Source of the DNA: Glebionis coronaria
Lineage: Eukaryota; Streptophyta; Magnoliopsida; Asterales; Asteraceae
Length of the DNA stretch: 64,000 nucleotides
Assembly: GCA_025667525.1 (NCBI GenBank)
Contig: JANFOE010000191.1
Coordinates: forward strand, 620,001-684,000
Reading direction: 5' to 3'
Part shown: one piece after another, positions 18,405 through 29,331 of the stretch
How the letters are laid out: each line of letters begins with the position of its first letter
Position numbering within the stretch: the stretch's first letter is position 1
Program-made: the position numbers and the translations under genes
The notes under the pieces: model-generated
Told to the model about the DNA's origin: nothing
Database searches by the model: none
The model's input: only the letters and a program-made list of their open reading frames with translations

Positions 18405-18931
18405 AAAAGAATCCCAAAAGTTTTACTTTTAGGGTAGCTGAATAATCATCCTCAGCTATTCTAGGGACAGCGTAATAAGATGATCTTAACCTTTATCTTT
18501 TTCACACTTAAAAGAATCCCAAAGGATTTATCCTTTTCAAGGGGAGCTGAATCATCACCCTCAGCTTTCCCAGGGACAGCGTAACAGGCGACCTTCACCC
18601 ACATATGTTTCATCATTAAAAGAGTCCCAAAGGTTTCTTAACCTTTTGGGGGGCTGAATAATCACCCTCAACCTTCCTAGGGGCAGCTAATGGCGATCCT
18701 TAACAACATATGTTTCACAATTAAAAGAGTCCCAAGGGTTTTAACCTTTTCGGGGGGCTGAATAATCACACTCAGCTTTCCTAGGGGCAGCGAATGGCGA
18801 TCATTAACCTTATACTTTTCACCCTTAAAAGAATCCCAAGGATTTATCCTTTAGAGTGGATGAGTAATCACCCTCAGCCTCTCTGGGACAGTGAAATGGC
18901 GACCATTCCCCTTCCTTATTTCCCTGTTACT
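18405..18931 (+). repeat. Tandem array of five units of about 105 bp in ORF3 of Copia-B
   Basis: Units start with AAAAGA[AG]TCCCAA at 18405, 18510, 18618, 18723 and 18827 (periods 105, 108, 105, 104). Each then shows a GGGG[AG]/GGCTGAAT[AC]ATCA block, CCTCAGC and GGG[AG]CAG. Units differ at many positions, so the array is old. Its last unit is inside the next open stretch of ORF3, so the array once probably coded for a peptide repeat of about 35 residues. Confidence 0.88.
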
Positions 18932-19291
18932 AATGAAAACAATTTGCAGGTTGATATTGTACAGCCAAACACAGAATCCCTGGAGCAACAAGACAAAGAG
19001 GCTGATACAATCATTCAGGATCAACCAAATGACGAAGAGCCCCTGCTTGATATTGAAGAAGAAGTGCTGTCATTAGTTGATGATTTCTCTGAACCTAAAT
19101 CGATGCCTGAGGATGAAATCCCTGAGGGGATGTTTGAGGAGGAGGACGAAGAAGAAGAAGATGATCAACAATCTGTGTCTCCTCCCAAGGAAATAGTTGT
19201 GTCCACACCAGCTGATAATAACACTCCTCCTCCCAAGGAAGCTGTTGTCACTCCCACATCTACTACCTCCACCACAACAGTCTTCCAAAGA
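18794..19291 (+). pseudogene. ORF3 of Copia-B, middle part up to the Athila-C insertion
   Basis: Open frame with a strongly acidic stretch (EEEDEEEEDDQQSVSPPKE) and two copies of a PPKE[AI]VV motif. The frame reads on in the same phase beyond Athila-C: the insertion plus one target copy is 26,400 bp, a multiple of three. It is interrupted by C after the target CCTGC. Confidence 0.75.
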
Positions 19292-19296
19292 CCTGC
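19292..19296 (+). repeat. Target site duplication of Athila-C, left copy (CCTGC)
   Basis: CCTGC directly before the LTR TG; the second copy is at 45692-45696. The perfect 5-bp pair fixes both ends of the element. Confidence 0.95.
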
Positions 19297-20533
19297 TGAT
19301 GAGACTGCTTTTATACATAGTCTCATCATCCAAATAGGGCTTAAAATGCATTAAATATCATCAAAATACCCAAATATATGCTTGTGTTTGTTGCTTGTGT
19401 ATTTTAGGTACGGATATTGAGAAAATGACAAAAGATCACAAGAATCATACAAAAACGAACATGGGAAACGAAGCCGCACAATGAACCAAGCCCTAATGAA
19501 GAATTTTCCAAAGAAAACCCTTGAAGATCTGAAGAATTATGAAGAAGGGTCCTCCAATATGGAAGAATTTATACTTTATACCCTTGTATCTTCATAATTA
19601 CAAGTTTGGTCCCTAAAGGTTGTCAAAATTACAAAAAGGACCCTTAACTTTGAAGAATTGGCAAATTTAGTCCCTCCACTAAACTAAATTGTCAATATTG
19701 GTCCTCCAAGAAGTCAACAAACAAGTCAAAACCTTGAAGAGTGAAGACATGACAAGTTAAGCCCTTGAAGATTGAAGAAATTACAAAAATAGTCCTTATT
19801 TGAAGTTTGAAACTATGATGGGCCAAAGTCAGCAAGTTAGGGAAACTTCATAACAAAGGAAATGGAATTTTTAGCTATTATTTACAAGGTGAAGAAAACT
19901 TGGGAATTGAGGGACTGAAAGCATCAAACATCCAAACTCCCCTCACCCAATACATACCCGCCATGTCACCCTACTTCCACTCCTCAACCAATCATATTGC
20001 ACCTCCCTCCCACGTCAACAATCCACCCAAAATTAAATAATCAGTATTAACTTATTGTTTAAGTTTCCCTCTAAACACCCAATTCAAAAATTAATTACCC
20101 CCAAAACGGATTCAAACCCACCCTGCTAATCATCTTAATCCCATAAACCCTAAAACCTAACTCTCACAAATCAAAGGGGTTTTTGATGATTCCTTCCAGA
20201 AACATGATTAAGCAACCCCTAAACCAAACCCAACTCCCAAAACGTCACCCTCATCACCTGGACCCCTCCTACATGGCTCCCCTGCTGCATAAGTCCAAGG
20301 ATGTACAAACCAATCACTGGCTGAGGCTTAATGCTTGAAGACTACGCTCATTTGGACACTTAGGATCACTTTCCACCAGCTGTAACATCCACAACAGTCC
20401 AACATCATCACATGGAGCTCTTGACCAAATTCAAAATTCGAATCTTCAAAAGGAATCAAAGGGCAAAACTGGAAACTCCCATTTAGGGTTTAGTTGTTCT
20501 TCTTTTCAGTTTTAGAATGTTTGTAAGCCTCTG

Positions 20534-20540
20534 TATAAAG
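20534..20540 (+). promoter_or_regulatory. TATA box in the Athila-C 5' LTR
   Basis: TATAAAG, 1.24 kb into the LTR; the 3' LTR has TATATAAAG at 42898-42906. TTTATA follows 10 bases later, so TATAAA/TTTATA can pair around the start region. Confidence 0.55.
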
Positions 20541-21785
20541 GCACATAAGTTTATATTTTCAAGTTGTTCTTTTTTTCTCTTTCCTTGGTCAAGCATTGTA
20601 AATCCCTTTCAAGTTAATGAAATTGGTGTTTGTTGTGACGAAAAAGAACAAGAGCCATTTACTTTCCATTTCATCTTTAAGTTTTGAAGTTGAAATCTCA
20701 TTTTCAGTCCTTGTTCATTTTTTGAAACTCAAGTTATTTAGTTCCTAAGTTACTGTCCAAGCTTTTTAAGTTGATCATATGATCCTGATATTCTTGTTGA
20801 ATATCAAGCTCAAGTGAAACTCAATTGGTTTTTTGATTTAGTTATTGTTAAGATTTTCAGAAAACCAAAAAAATCAATTTTTTTTATTGTGTCAAATAAG
20901 CCATAAACAGCTTAACTGATAAGCTGGCTTATTAGCTTATTTGATTTGTGAACAGGTCATTCTTTCTTGTTTACTCTCTTTCTTAGCAGGTTCATAAAAG
21001 CTCAACCATTTTGAAGAAATATTGGGTGCGTGTGTCACTTGTGACCACCACTAGCAATCTCTACTAGTTATCTTGTTCCAAAAAGCCATAAGCCCAGCTA
21101 TAAGCTGATGGGAGATGGCATTGCTGCCATAGTGGGGCCTGGATGTGGGTCCCACAAGGTATAAACCTTGAACTCATTGGTTTTCAAGTTTATATGTGAT
21201 CTATGTGATTTTGTATGAAGCTTGTTTTTATGTGTTGAATCTGGTTGGTTCATGTTTATTTGATGATATTATGTATGTTAGAAGTGATTTAGGTCTGTTT
21301 TGTTAAGTTTCATAAGCTTGTCCTTTGTTAATTCTCATTTTCAGAAAATTAAAGGGTCTTTGGATTAGGGTTTAAGTTGGGTTAAATGGCATAAACCTTG
21401 TTTAAAATCCTGTTTAAATCATCCATTAGGTTGTTATTAGGTGATATATGTATCTGGTTTTCAGTTTGGTAGGATTTTAAAAGGATTTGTGTACTAAAAT
21501 TGCATACAAGTGGTCAAAAATCAGTAAGTCCCTTTGTGACTGTTTTTGTTGAATTTGGTGCATCAAGTTGCTAAGGTTGTTAAAGTTTGGTATCATATAG
21601 GTTTATACTTAGCTTACATGTGATTTGGTAGACTTGTTTGCAAGATTTGAGCATTTGAAAATCATTTTTGTGCAAGTTGCATCAGCAAATAGTCACAGAC
21701 CTATATAAGCCTAATCAGTAACATTCATATGCAATTTGTGCTTGAATTTTGTTAAGTGCTTGTGTTTTTTGTGCTATATTTGACT

Positions 21786-21810
21786 CCCTACACTCAAACT
21801 GAGTGTAGGG
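21786..21810 (+). other. Perfect 11-bp hairpin in the Athila-C LTR
   Basis: Arms CCCTACACTCA and TGAGTGTAGGG pair perfectly around AAC. The same hairpin is at 44153-44177 in the 3' LTR. A counterpart in Athila-G (54440-54464) keeps the pairing with three compensatory changes. It lies downstream of the TATA box, so it should be in the R/U5 part of the RNA. Confidence 0.85.
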
Positions 21811-22064
21811 GTGCCCCCATTATCCATCAAACATCAACAAATCTCATTGAACAAGCTCCTCTTGTTCTATCTTCACAAGTGAAGATACACTCTTTTGTGT
21901 TCATTAGTTATCTTGTAAACTGGGCAATTGTTTTGATTCTATAGGATTGATTCTAGCTTTTTTTTTATTAAAAGTCTGTTTTAGATTAAGTTAAGGTCAC
22001 TATAATTGAGTTTTTAAAGTTTAAAAAAAGAAAAAAAAAAGTTTTTGTAAAAAGGACGTGGTCA

Positions 22065-22140
22065 GGACTCGAACCTGTGCCACTCCTCTCACACTCCAAC
22101 GTGATAACCAGTTGCCCTAGGGTCTTTGACTGGTTATCAC
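22065..22140 (-). other. tRNA-like / SINE-like segment in the Athila-C LTR
   Basis: On the minus strand GGTTCGAGTCC (22075-22065) is a perfect Pol III B-box, and CAACTGGTTATCACG upstream resembles an A-box/D-arm region. There is no matching 5' acceptor arm, so it is not a functional tRNA. GTGATAACCAGT (22101-22112) and ACTGGTTATCAC (22129-22140) form a perfect 12-bp inverted repeat with a 16-nt loop. The 3' LTR has the same at 44430-44505. Athila-G lacks it. Confidence 0.45.
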
Positions 22141-23326
22141 TTGGATCTTTTATTACTTAAGGAGTATTTGTTTTTGGCTTATTTAACTTAACAGCTTAGT
22201 TATTAGCTGATTTCAGCTTATTCCTTTTAGATTTTTACAACCTAGCATTTTTCCTTTGTACTTATTTGGGTTTAGGACTTTTTGGTTAAAAAAATTTATT
22301 TTTCACGTGTTTAATTAATTTACTAGGATTATTTTGAGTTTAAATTTTGAAAAGTAAATAAAAAATTAGAAAAGGTATTTTAAAAATCTGGAAAAATAGT
22401 TTTTAGGTTTTTAACTATATTTTTGAGGTTTACAGCCATTAAAGTTTTCATTTTAGCTAATTTTTGATTTTATATGATTTTAGGGTTTTTAACCAACTTT
22501 GGAATTTAATATAAAATTATTAAAAAGGTTTTGGAAACTTTTGATTGCATTTCTGTCTTAGTTACATTATTCTAGATTTTTGGTATTTTTTAGAATTTTT
22601 TATAAACTTTGAATTTTTTGAATATTTTAATATTATTTTATTATTAAAAACTAAAAGTCTGATTTTTTAAGTTTTTACATTTTTCCTAGATTGTAGACAC
22701 TTAATTAGGAATTTTATAACTTTCCAAATATTTTTAGGGCTTTTCAGTTATTTTCTAGAATTAATTTAAGTTTTAATTGATTTTAATAGTTTTTAAGTGT
22801 TTAAAAATAGTTTTATTTGGTTTTAAAATTTTAAAAAATACTTTTTAGCTTAATTAGGTTATTTTTGAGGTTTACAAACTTTTAAATCTTGTTTGGGACT
22901 TTTTAATAATTAATTTTTATTTTTAGGGCTTTAATTAGCATTAAAAAGTCATTATCTAATTAACTAAAAGGTTTTAGCAAGTTTGGATTTTTTGTAAACT
23001 CTTAGAATATTATTGTGGATTTTTAGGAATTTTTAGGAATTTTTAGGTTAAAATTTTAATTTTTGCACTTTTTACGGTTTTACGTGATCGACCTTTTCGT
23101 CTTATTGTAATTCGTCATTGTAACCGTCATTCTCTTCTAATCTCATTTCTATTTTTTCTTTCTCAAAAGTATAATCACAAAGATAATCATTTCAATACAC
23201 ACACACCAAGCCTCCTTGAGAACGAACTCATTTTAGGGTCATTTACGCACGATTTTCCTAAATCGTCGCGCTTACCCTATTTGTTGCTCTTTTCCTACAG
23301 GGTATACAAAAACTCAACCATCATTT

Positions 23327-23344
23327 TGGCGCCGCTGCCGGGGA
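23327..23344 (+). other. Primer binding site of Athila-C (tRNA-Asp type)
   Basis: TGGCGCCGCTGCCGGGGA begins four bases after the 5' LTR. It matches the 3' end of plant tRNA-Asp except for one base, the usual Athila primer. Confidence 0.9.
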
Positions 23345-23833
23345 GGCGTGTTGTGTTTTGATTTGAACAATTGTTGTTTTTATATAGCCATAATAGCTAA
23401 TTGTATTAGTAGCACTCTACTAATACGTATTATCGGTTTTTCGTTTTTTGTGTGAATACTATTACTATATTGTATACATAGAACAATAAATTCACAAGTA
23501 CTCCAAATACGCGAGAAATCACAACCTCGACTTGGGAGGTCATTACCCAATCATTGTATTCGAATCTCAAACCAAAGAAAAAGGCAAAAATAGATAAATA
23601 CTTTCGTGAAGCTCGATTTTGAAAAATACAAACTATTAGGTGGGTATAAGGCGGTTTTATTTCACGACCTAAAGGAAAAAGGCTCTTAAGTGCTTCGCGC
23701 CGCCTCGTTTCCTCCGCTTGCTTGTGAGTATTTGATTTTGAGAGCTAATCGAGGGTTTTGCCGCCCAAAGTATTATTAAGTATCATATATATTTTCTTGG
23801 TTTCATTTGATTAAACCCTCTTGAACGTTTAGG
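23345..23833 (+). other. Athila-C leader, first part (before NonAut-D)
   Basis: Non-coding leader. Around 23640-23725 a block (GGGTATAAGGCGG ... TTTCACGACCTAA ... GGCTCTTAAGTGCTT ... GCCGCCTCGTTTCC) is strongly conserved with the Athila-G leader at 56040-56120. GGCGG (23650-23654) can pair with CCGCC (23700-23704). This is a candidate packaging or dimerisation signal. The leader continues at 30917 after NonAut-D. Confidence 0.6.
23829..23833 (+). repeat. Target site duplication of NonAut-D, left copy (TTAGG)
   Basis: TTAGG precedes the LTR TG at 23834. The right flank reads TTAGTG at 30917, TTAG(G)TG with one G lost. The Athila-G leader, an empty site, reads GTTTTGGTGTTCC here, in line with insertion at this point. 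Confidence 0.75.
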
Positions 23834-24255
23834 TGTGAAAACACCCATATTTTTACCACTTAATTACAATAATAACCGAGCCAAAACGTGTATTTTATGT
23901 TGTAAATGTCGGAATTATGCGTGGTTTGTGTTTTTGTTGTGATTTAGGACGAAAAGGTGAAAAGTGGAGAAAACACGGGCATTCACGGGCTTTTATCGAA
24001 GAAAACGACAAAAGACGAAGTCAAGAGTGCAAAAAGAACGGAAGTCCAAGGCCTATTCTGAAGATTTATCGAAGAACAAGTCTAAAGACGGAAGTTTAAT
24101 AAAGCCGAAGAACTCGAGTCTAATAAATAAAGAAATTATAAGACGAGTTTAATTAATCCCGAGACAAAGTCGATAAAGTCGAAGAACTTAAAAAAAACGA
24201 GAAGACGTGAAGAAAGAAAGAAAGAGGAGGCAACACATGGACCTCCCCATTTTCC

Positions 24256-24287
24256 TATAAATACCCTCCTAAACTCATTTAGGAGGG
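24256..24287 (+). promoter_or_regulatory. TATA box abutting a perfect 10-bp hairpin in the NonAut-D LTR
   Basis: TATAAATA (24256-24263) is followed without a gap by CCCTCCTAAA, loop CTCA, TTTAGGAGGG (24264-24287). The 3' LTR has the same at 29753-29784. NonAut-H keeps the TATA box but not the hairpin. Confidence 0.7.
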
Positions 24288-24709
24288 TTGGTTAGTTTTT
24301 AGTTAGTTTAGGAGTAGGAGTAGTGTAGTTTTACTTTCTGTCTCTAGTTTTACTTTCTCTTTCTAAGTTTTTCTTTCAAGTTTTCTTGAATCTTTAATCT
24401 TTAATCATGTATTCTTAAATCTTTAATCTTTGCCTTTAATTTCAAGCTTTTTATTAATCTCATTCTACTTTTCTTGTTGGTTTAATCTTAATCTTAATCT
24501 TTTTCATCATATTTTTATATAAAATTTTAAATCTTTTTAAGTTTCATGGTTTGTTTTTAAGGTTTTATTAAGTTTTATCATTCATCTATTAGTTTTGGTT
24601 AGCTTATTGGTGTTTTTCTTGGATTATTATCCTTAAAAATTTGAGCTTTTAGTGCTTATTTTCGTCCTTTTTCGAGTTCCTACTTTTTAGGAAAATCTGG
24701 AAAAAATAT

Positions 24710-24920
24710 GCAACATTGAGAATTTAGTGCAAATTTCGCAACATTCAGAATTTAGTGCAAATTTCGCAACATTGAGAATTTAGTGCAAATTCCGCAATTA
24801 TTGAGAATTTAGTGCAAATTCCGCAATTATTGCGAATTTAGTGCAAATTCCGCAATTATTGCGAAATTAGTGCAAATTCCGCAACTATTGCTAAATTAGT
24901 GCAAATTCCGCAATTATTGC
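24710..24920 (+). repeat. Tandem array of 28-29 bp units in the NonAut-D 5' LTR
   Basis: About seven units of the form GCAA[CT]-ATT[GC]-GA-ATTTAGTGCAAATT-CC. Each unit can fold on itself because TTGCG-AATTT faces AAATT-C-CGCAA. Units drift gradually from GCAACATTGAG to GCAATTATTGCG. The same array is at 30207-30417 in the 3' LTR. Confidence 0.88.
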
Positions 24921-25425
24921 GAAATTAATCTTTTTAATGCGAAATTAATTCTAGTTTTTTATACAATTGCGAAATCTTTGTTATTATTGCGAAATTAATT
25001 GTATTTTATTTAAATTTAATTTTTAAACTTATTTTTCCCGCCTTTTTTACTTAGCTTTATTTTAATTGTTTCGTCTTATTTTTCTTAAGCTTTATTCTAA
25101 TTTGTCGTTTCTTAGTTTAATTCTTAAAGAATTTTATTTTCAAGTTTTTAAAATTACGTTTTGTCAAGTTTTAGTTTGCGTCATTTACTTTATTTCCCTT
25201 TCAATTTCTCGTCATTTACTTTTTGTTATGTTTTTATCTTTCAGTATTTCTTTTTACCGTCTTTATTTTATTTGTTTCAAGTCTTTAGTTTTTCATTAGT
25301 TTTAGACAACGACCATTCCCTTTTTATCCCACCAAGAACAACTAATCTAGCACAATTAACCGGAAATCAATTCGAAGAGATACCGAGAAACGAATTTTTC
25401 AACTAGTAAAATCAATGCATTAAAA

Positions 25426-25440
25426 TGGCGCCGCTGCCGG
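25426..25440 (+). other. Primer binding site of NonAut-D
   Basis: TGGCGCCGCTGCCGG, six bases after the LTR; it matches the first 15 bases of the Athila-C primer site. Confidence 0.85.
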
Positions 25441-25630
25441 CTCTTTTCGTGAAGATTAACGGTTTTTTGTGAGAGCCGCGTTGGCTTTTGGGATCCATTC
25501 ACTCGTGAACGTTATTTTTCGTGTCAAAAATTTTCTAAAAATACCAAAAACATTTGAAAAATCTTAAAAAGCATTTCTTTTTCAAAGTTTTTGCACCAAA
25601 AATATTATTCTTGCTTATCTATCTTTCCTT

Positions 25631-27298
25631 ATGGATTTTTATGTCCATTGTGTCGGGTGTGGGAGACGATTGTACGGGAACGACTCTTGTCAATGGTGTA
25701 CATGTGAGCGGTGCGGAAACGATATCAAAGATACACAACTCATATGCGGATTTTGTCCTTTGTGCCACTCAACTAATTCGTCCTTTTTGAACCCACCTAG
25801 TCTTTCCCCGTGCATCTATTGTGGAAGCGATTCTCATTGGCATGTTTCGTGCCCGGTTCAATACCCGTATGATCACGGGCAAGAACCGGGGTACAATTAT
25901 GACAATGATAATAGCTATCCACAAGACGCACCCGACTTTTCTCCTTACCCTTCTTGCCAAAATTGTGGGGGTCCTCATGATACTTCTTATTGTCAACCAA
26001 TGAATTATTATGAGCAAAATCCGTGTCCTCAGTTTTCTTCACCAATGAATTATTACGAACCAAACCCGGTTTCTAATTCTTCTCAACCGATGAACTACTA
26101 TGAGCCACAACCATGCTATAATTCAGGTTTTCAACACTATGAGCCCCCACATCACACCCTCAATCATCAATCCTCTCAGGGAATTCGTATTGATCAACAA
26201 CTCACTACTCTGAATGAAGAAAGGCACGCCACTATTTTGAAACTTCAAGCGGCCTTCGTTCAGTTTAAACAAGCATGGGAAAAAGAAAAGAGACAACAAC
26301 AAGAGCAAGTATCTAATCTCAGTGATTATACCCCTCCTCCTGTGCGTTAATACTATTATGATGATGATGATGACGATGAGCCTACTATTTCTTGGAATGA
26401 TCTTACTGCTCAATGTCCTAGTGCAATTGTCATCCCTTCTCTCAATATCCCAAACGAGTCTAAGGATTGTGATACGTTGAATGAGCTTAGTGATGTTGGT
26501 CTCGACAAATTATTGGATGATGAAGTTTGTGACTTACCTGCTATGGAGCTTCAGGACGACGTTGCTATCCCGCAAGCGGTCGATCCTAGTGATGACGATT
26601 TTTCTCCGCACTATGAGAATTTCACTTTTGAAATTTCTCAATCTCCACCGGGAGATGCGGGTGATGACGATTTATTCTCTCCGGTTTACGAGAAGTTCAC
26701 CGATAAACATGATCTTGTGGATGAGGTAGAAGACGTGCTTCTTCGCGATAGATTACGGAAAGTGCACCTTCTTATTGCTCAAATCGAAGCGTTGACTTCT
26801 CCTCCTCTTTCCGCGTCTTTGCCTCCATCTATTCCTCCCGTTGAAGATAATGACCCATTGCTGGAAGAAATCGACATCCACTCCATCCCTCCAGGTATTG
26901 ATGATTATGCCACGGAGGGGGACATTATTTTTGATAATTTGCTGCAGGAAGGTATTATCCCAAGTCCCCCTCCCAAGCACCTTTCATCATCCCCTTTAGC
27001 CACTATCTCGGAGGATGAGTGCTTTGACCCGGGAGGTGACATTGATTATGCTATGATTGATAACAATACGGCTTTGCCGCTTGCTCATCATCCATTGTCT
27101 TTGGGGGAGGACAATGTGCTTACTTTACCCACCCCACCTCCCGTGGATCTTGAATTCACATACTTCTCGTATGTTGAAAGGACCTTTCTCCCATTCAAGA
27201 CTTATCCCCCCGCCTCTCCTTTGTTGATGTCAACCGGGAACGAGGACAAGGTCTTTGATCCCGGTATCACATTCGAGGTTTCCCCATGGACCATTTAA
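25631..27298 (+). pseudogene. Cys-rich, zinc-knuckle and acidic ORF of NonAut-D (one internal stop)
   Basis: One frame of 556 codon positions from ATG 25631 to the stop before 27299, with a single TAA at 26348-26350. The N-terminal 45 residues hold CxxC clusters (C7, C10, C20, C23, C25, C28, C39, C42, C45). Two knuckles follow: C61-C64-H69-C74 (CX2CX4HX4C) and C109-C112-H116-C121 (CX2CX3HX4C). The second has the spacing of the Athila-C Gag knuckle. Then come three copies of a PMNYYE repeat, a coiled-coil-like stretch (about 195-230), the stop, YYYDDDDDDE, and a long acidic, Pro-rich half. Near the C terminus SEDECFDPG and NEDKVFDPG occur. NonAut-H reads through where D has the TAA, so the stop is probably a mutation. 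A nucleic-acid-binding, Gag-like role is inference. Confidence 0.82.
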
Positions 27299-29331
27299 TT
27301 CGGGGACGAGTCAGGCTCGTGACTCGTTTAATATAAACAAGCGCTTTTTGGGAGGCAACCCAATTATCTATCTATTTTCACCATAAGTGTAGGGGGAGCC
27401 CCGTGGTGTTTCTTGCTTTCTTTCTTATCATGTGCAGGGATTAAAGCTTCAAAGACACACTCTTGATGACTTTTGATGAACTGTGATTCCGTGTTCCCTT
27501 CTTCCCGGTTCTATCCTAAACTCTTTTTGATTCACTATTTTATATTTCTCAATATTAAAATAGGAAACTCTTTAGTTGTCCCTTTCTTAGCGAGATTTAA
27601 ACAAAGTGCACAATGTCCTAAGTGTAGGGGAGTTTACTCCCACATGCTTAAACATTGAGGACAATGTTTATATCAAGTGTATGGGGACTTCTATCGAAGT
27701 TAAGTGGTCTTTTCCTTGTAGTTGTCCTCATTTCAACCGGAAAATCAATTTTTCGACATTTTTCAAAATTTTGGATCTATTTTGGCCTATTAGTTTTTCC
27801 TTTTGTATAGTTATTTTCTTTTTTTTGCTAAAATAAATTTTTAATAAAGTGGTTTTAATTTTCAAAACGTTGTGAATCTTTTGACTCAACCCGAGTTTAC
27901 TTATCTAAGTTTACTCTAGCTAGTATCCTTAACGTGTTTAAGTCAAGTTTTGCTAGGCTTTTATATAGGGAGCTATAAAACGCGAAAGTCTTAACTCTCA
28001 CGGGTTAAGAACAAGAACTTTTGGCAAGTTCCTATAATTGAGCCTAGAGAGTTGTTTATCAAGGGAACTTTAAAATGCGATTTCTAAACTTGAAAAAGTC
28101 TAAGAATTTGCAAGATCCTATAGATGACTCGAAAACCCAAAGCTTTGATTTAATTGGCTAAGCATCCACGAGTCTCATTCTTTGAGATTTTAAACTGTGG
28201 AGGACGAGAGATGATAGAGTCAATTATAAGTTTGGTATTCTTTCATGAATTTATGTGAGTTAATTATGAGCCTATTCTCCCATCGGTTGTTAATAAATTT
28301 ATCTGCAATAAATAAGGTTGTACGATTTGAAAAGTTACTTAGCTTCTAGCCCAAGATCGTTTAAAAGTTGCTCGGTATGGATTAGAGTTCATAGCCAAGT
28401 CATAACTTATTGAAGCGGGATGCGAAGATTGGCGAGTCCAAAAAGGTCCTAACAAGGCATGAGGGCTACATTTTGTTGCTAAAGATCCCAAGTGATGTGA
28501 AGAATCATTTATCAAAAATCAATATGAAGGATCGAGACACACGACGAAAAGCAAGAACTCCCCAAAAGATAATGGAGAAATCTATCCAAAAAGACCCTAG
28601 CAAGGTATGAGGATAAATAGATCCAAGTCCTAAAAGGAGGCGGATCGTTGTATATCAAAGTCCAAAATAATGATTGGAGAAAAATGAAGAAGTCGTGGTC
28701 CAAATATGAAGAATCTCTCAATACTTCAAGTGAAGAAATTCCTATTATAAAGAGAAGACCATAATTTCATGAACGTCTCTCAAGGTTTGAAGTATGAACT
28801 CGCTGCCAAATATCGGTCCGAGAAAGGTCTCAAATCACGAAGCGAGTTATGCCAAGATATGAACTTTATGAGGTCCCGAGAAGCAGTTTTAAAAGATTTT
28901 ATCCTTTAGCTAACTATTGATTAAATCTTTCACTTTATTTTCAGCCTAAATAACTATCGAAATAAGTCAAACAATGCATCCTCGTGATCATTCAAGACAA
29001 CAATAAAATATAAGAGATACACCTAGGAATAAGGGAGTCTAAGTGAATAATTGGCCCACATGAGTTCGTGGTAGTTTGCTAACTTATAATAACAATGATC
29101 TCGTTTTTAAGCTTGGTTTGGAGAAAGTGAAAACTTGAGGATGATGATCATTCATGACATTTCCAAAACCCTAAGGTATGTTTTTTATTTCTTTACTTTG
29201 AATGTTTATAATTTTCTATCTCTTTAATAGAGGCCAACGTGGATTGATTATGATGAAAAATGTAATCGTGCTTTGTAACTGATGCATTGCATGAGGACAT
29301 TGCAATGGTCAAGTGTAGGGGATTTGATAGG
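27299..29331 (+). other. 3' UTR of NonAut-D with conserved hairpins
   Basis: Non-coding. Hairpin CGAGTC-N8-GACTCG at 27307-27326, GGGAGT-TT-ACTCCC at 27628-27641, TAAACATTG-AGGA-CAATGTTTA at 27649-27670. A GCTTTTTGGGAGGCAACCCA block follows the first hairpin; I know it from other plant Athila-like elements. The stretch 28380-28670 is nearly the same as 61190-61470 in Athila-G. The end, AAGTGTAGGGGATTTGATAGG, probably includes the polypurine tract for the 3' LTR. Confidence 0.7.

Larger units (their letters stand above)
19297..23323 (+). repeat. 5' LTR of Athila-C, 4027 bp
   Basis: It begins TGATGAGACTG and ends CTCAACCATCA, so TGATG/CATCA forms the inverted termini. It has a TATA box at 20534, a perfect hairpin at 21786-21810, a tRNA-like stretch with an inverted repeat at 22065-22140, and a small hairpin ACGATTT-TCCT-AAATCGT at 23249-23266 near the end. 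The stretch 22260-23050 is extremely T-rich with many TTTTTAGG-like words. No ORF here is credible. Confidence 0.96.
23834..25419 (+). repeat. 5' LTR of NonAut-D, 1586 bp
   Basis: It begins TGTGAAAACACCC and ends AATCAATGCA. It contains TATAAATA at 24256 followed at once by a 10-bp hairpin, and a tandem array of 28-29 bp units at 24710-24920. Several ORF-like frames here are chance. Confidence 0.93.

Noticed and set aside
18405..18931. Linking the 105-bp array of Copia-B to the 21-bp lattice of Copia-A
   Set aside because: 105 is 5 x 21, but I find no 21-bp substructure or shared word in the units.
21756..21944. 62-codon frame in the Athila-C LTR
   Set aside because: It is not supported by a start context or motif and lies across the LTR hairpin.
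22065..22140. Functional tRNA gene
   Set aside because: No acceptor stem or anticodon arm of a proper tRNA; only box-like words.
24710..24920. CRISPR-like repeat array
   Set aside because: Units are direct tandem repeats without unique spacers, in a plant LTR.
23917..25406. Frames of 60-81 codons in the NonAut-D LTR
   Set aside because: Low-complexity Phe/Leu/Ser translations of T-rich DNA; the same appear in the 3' LTR by duplication only.
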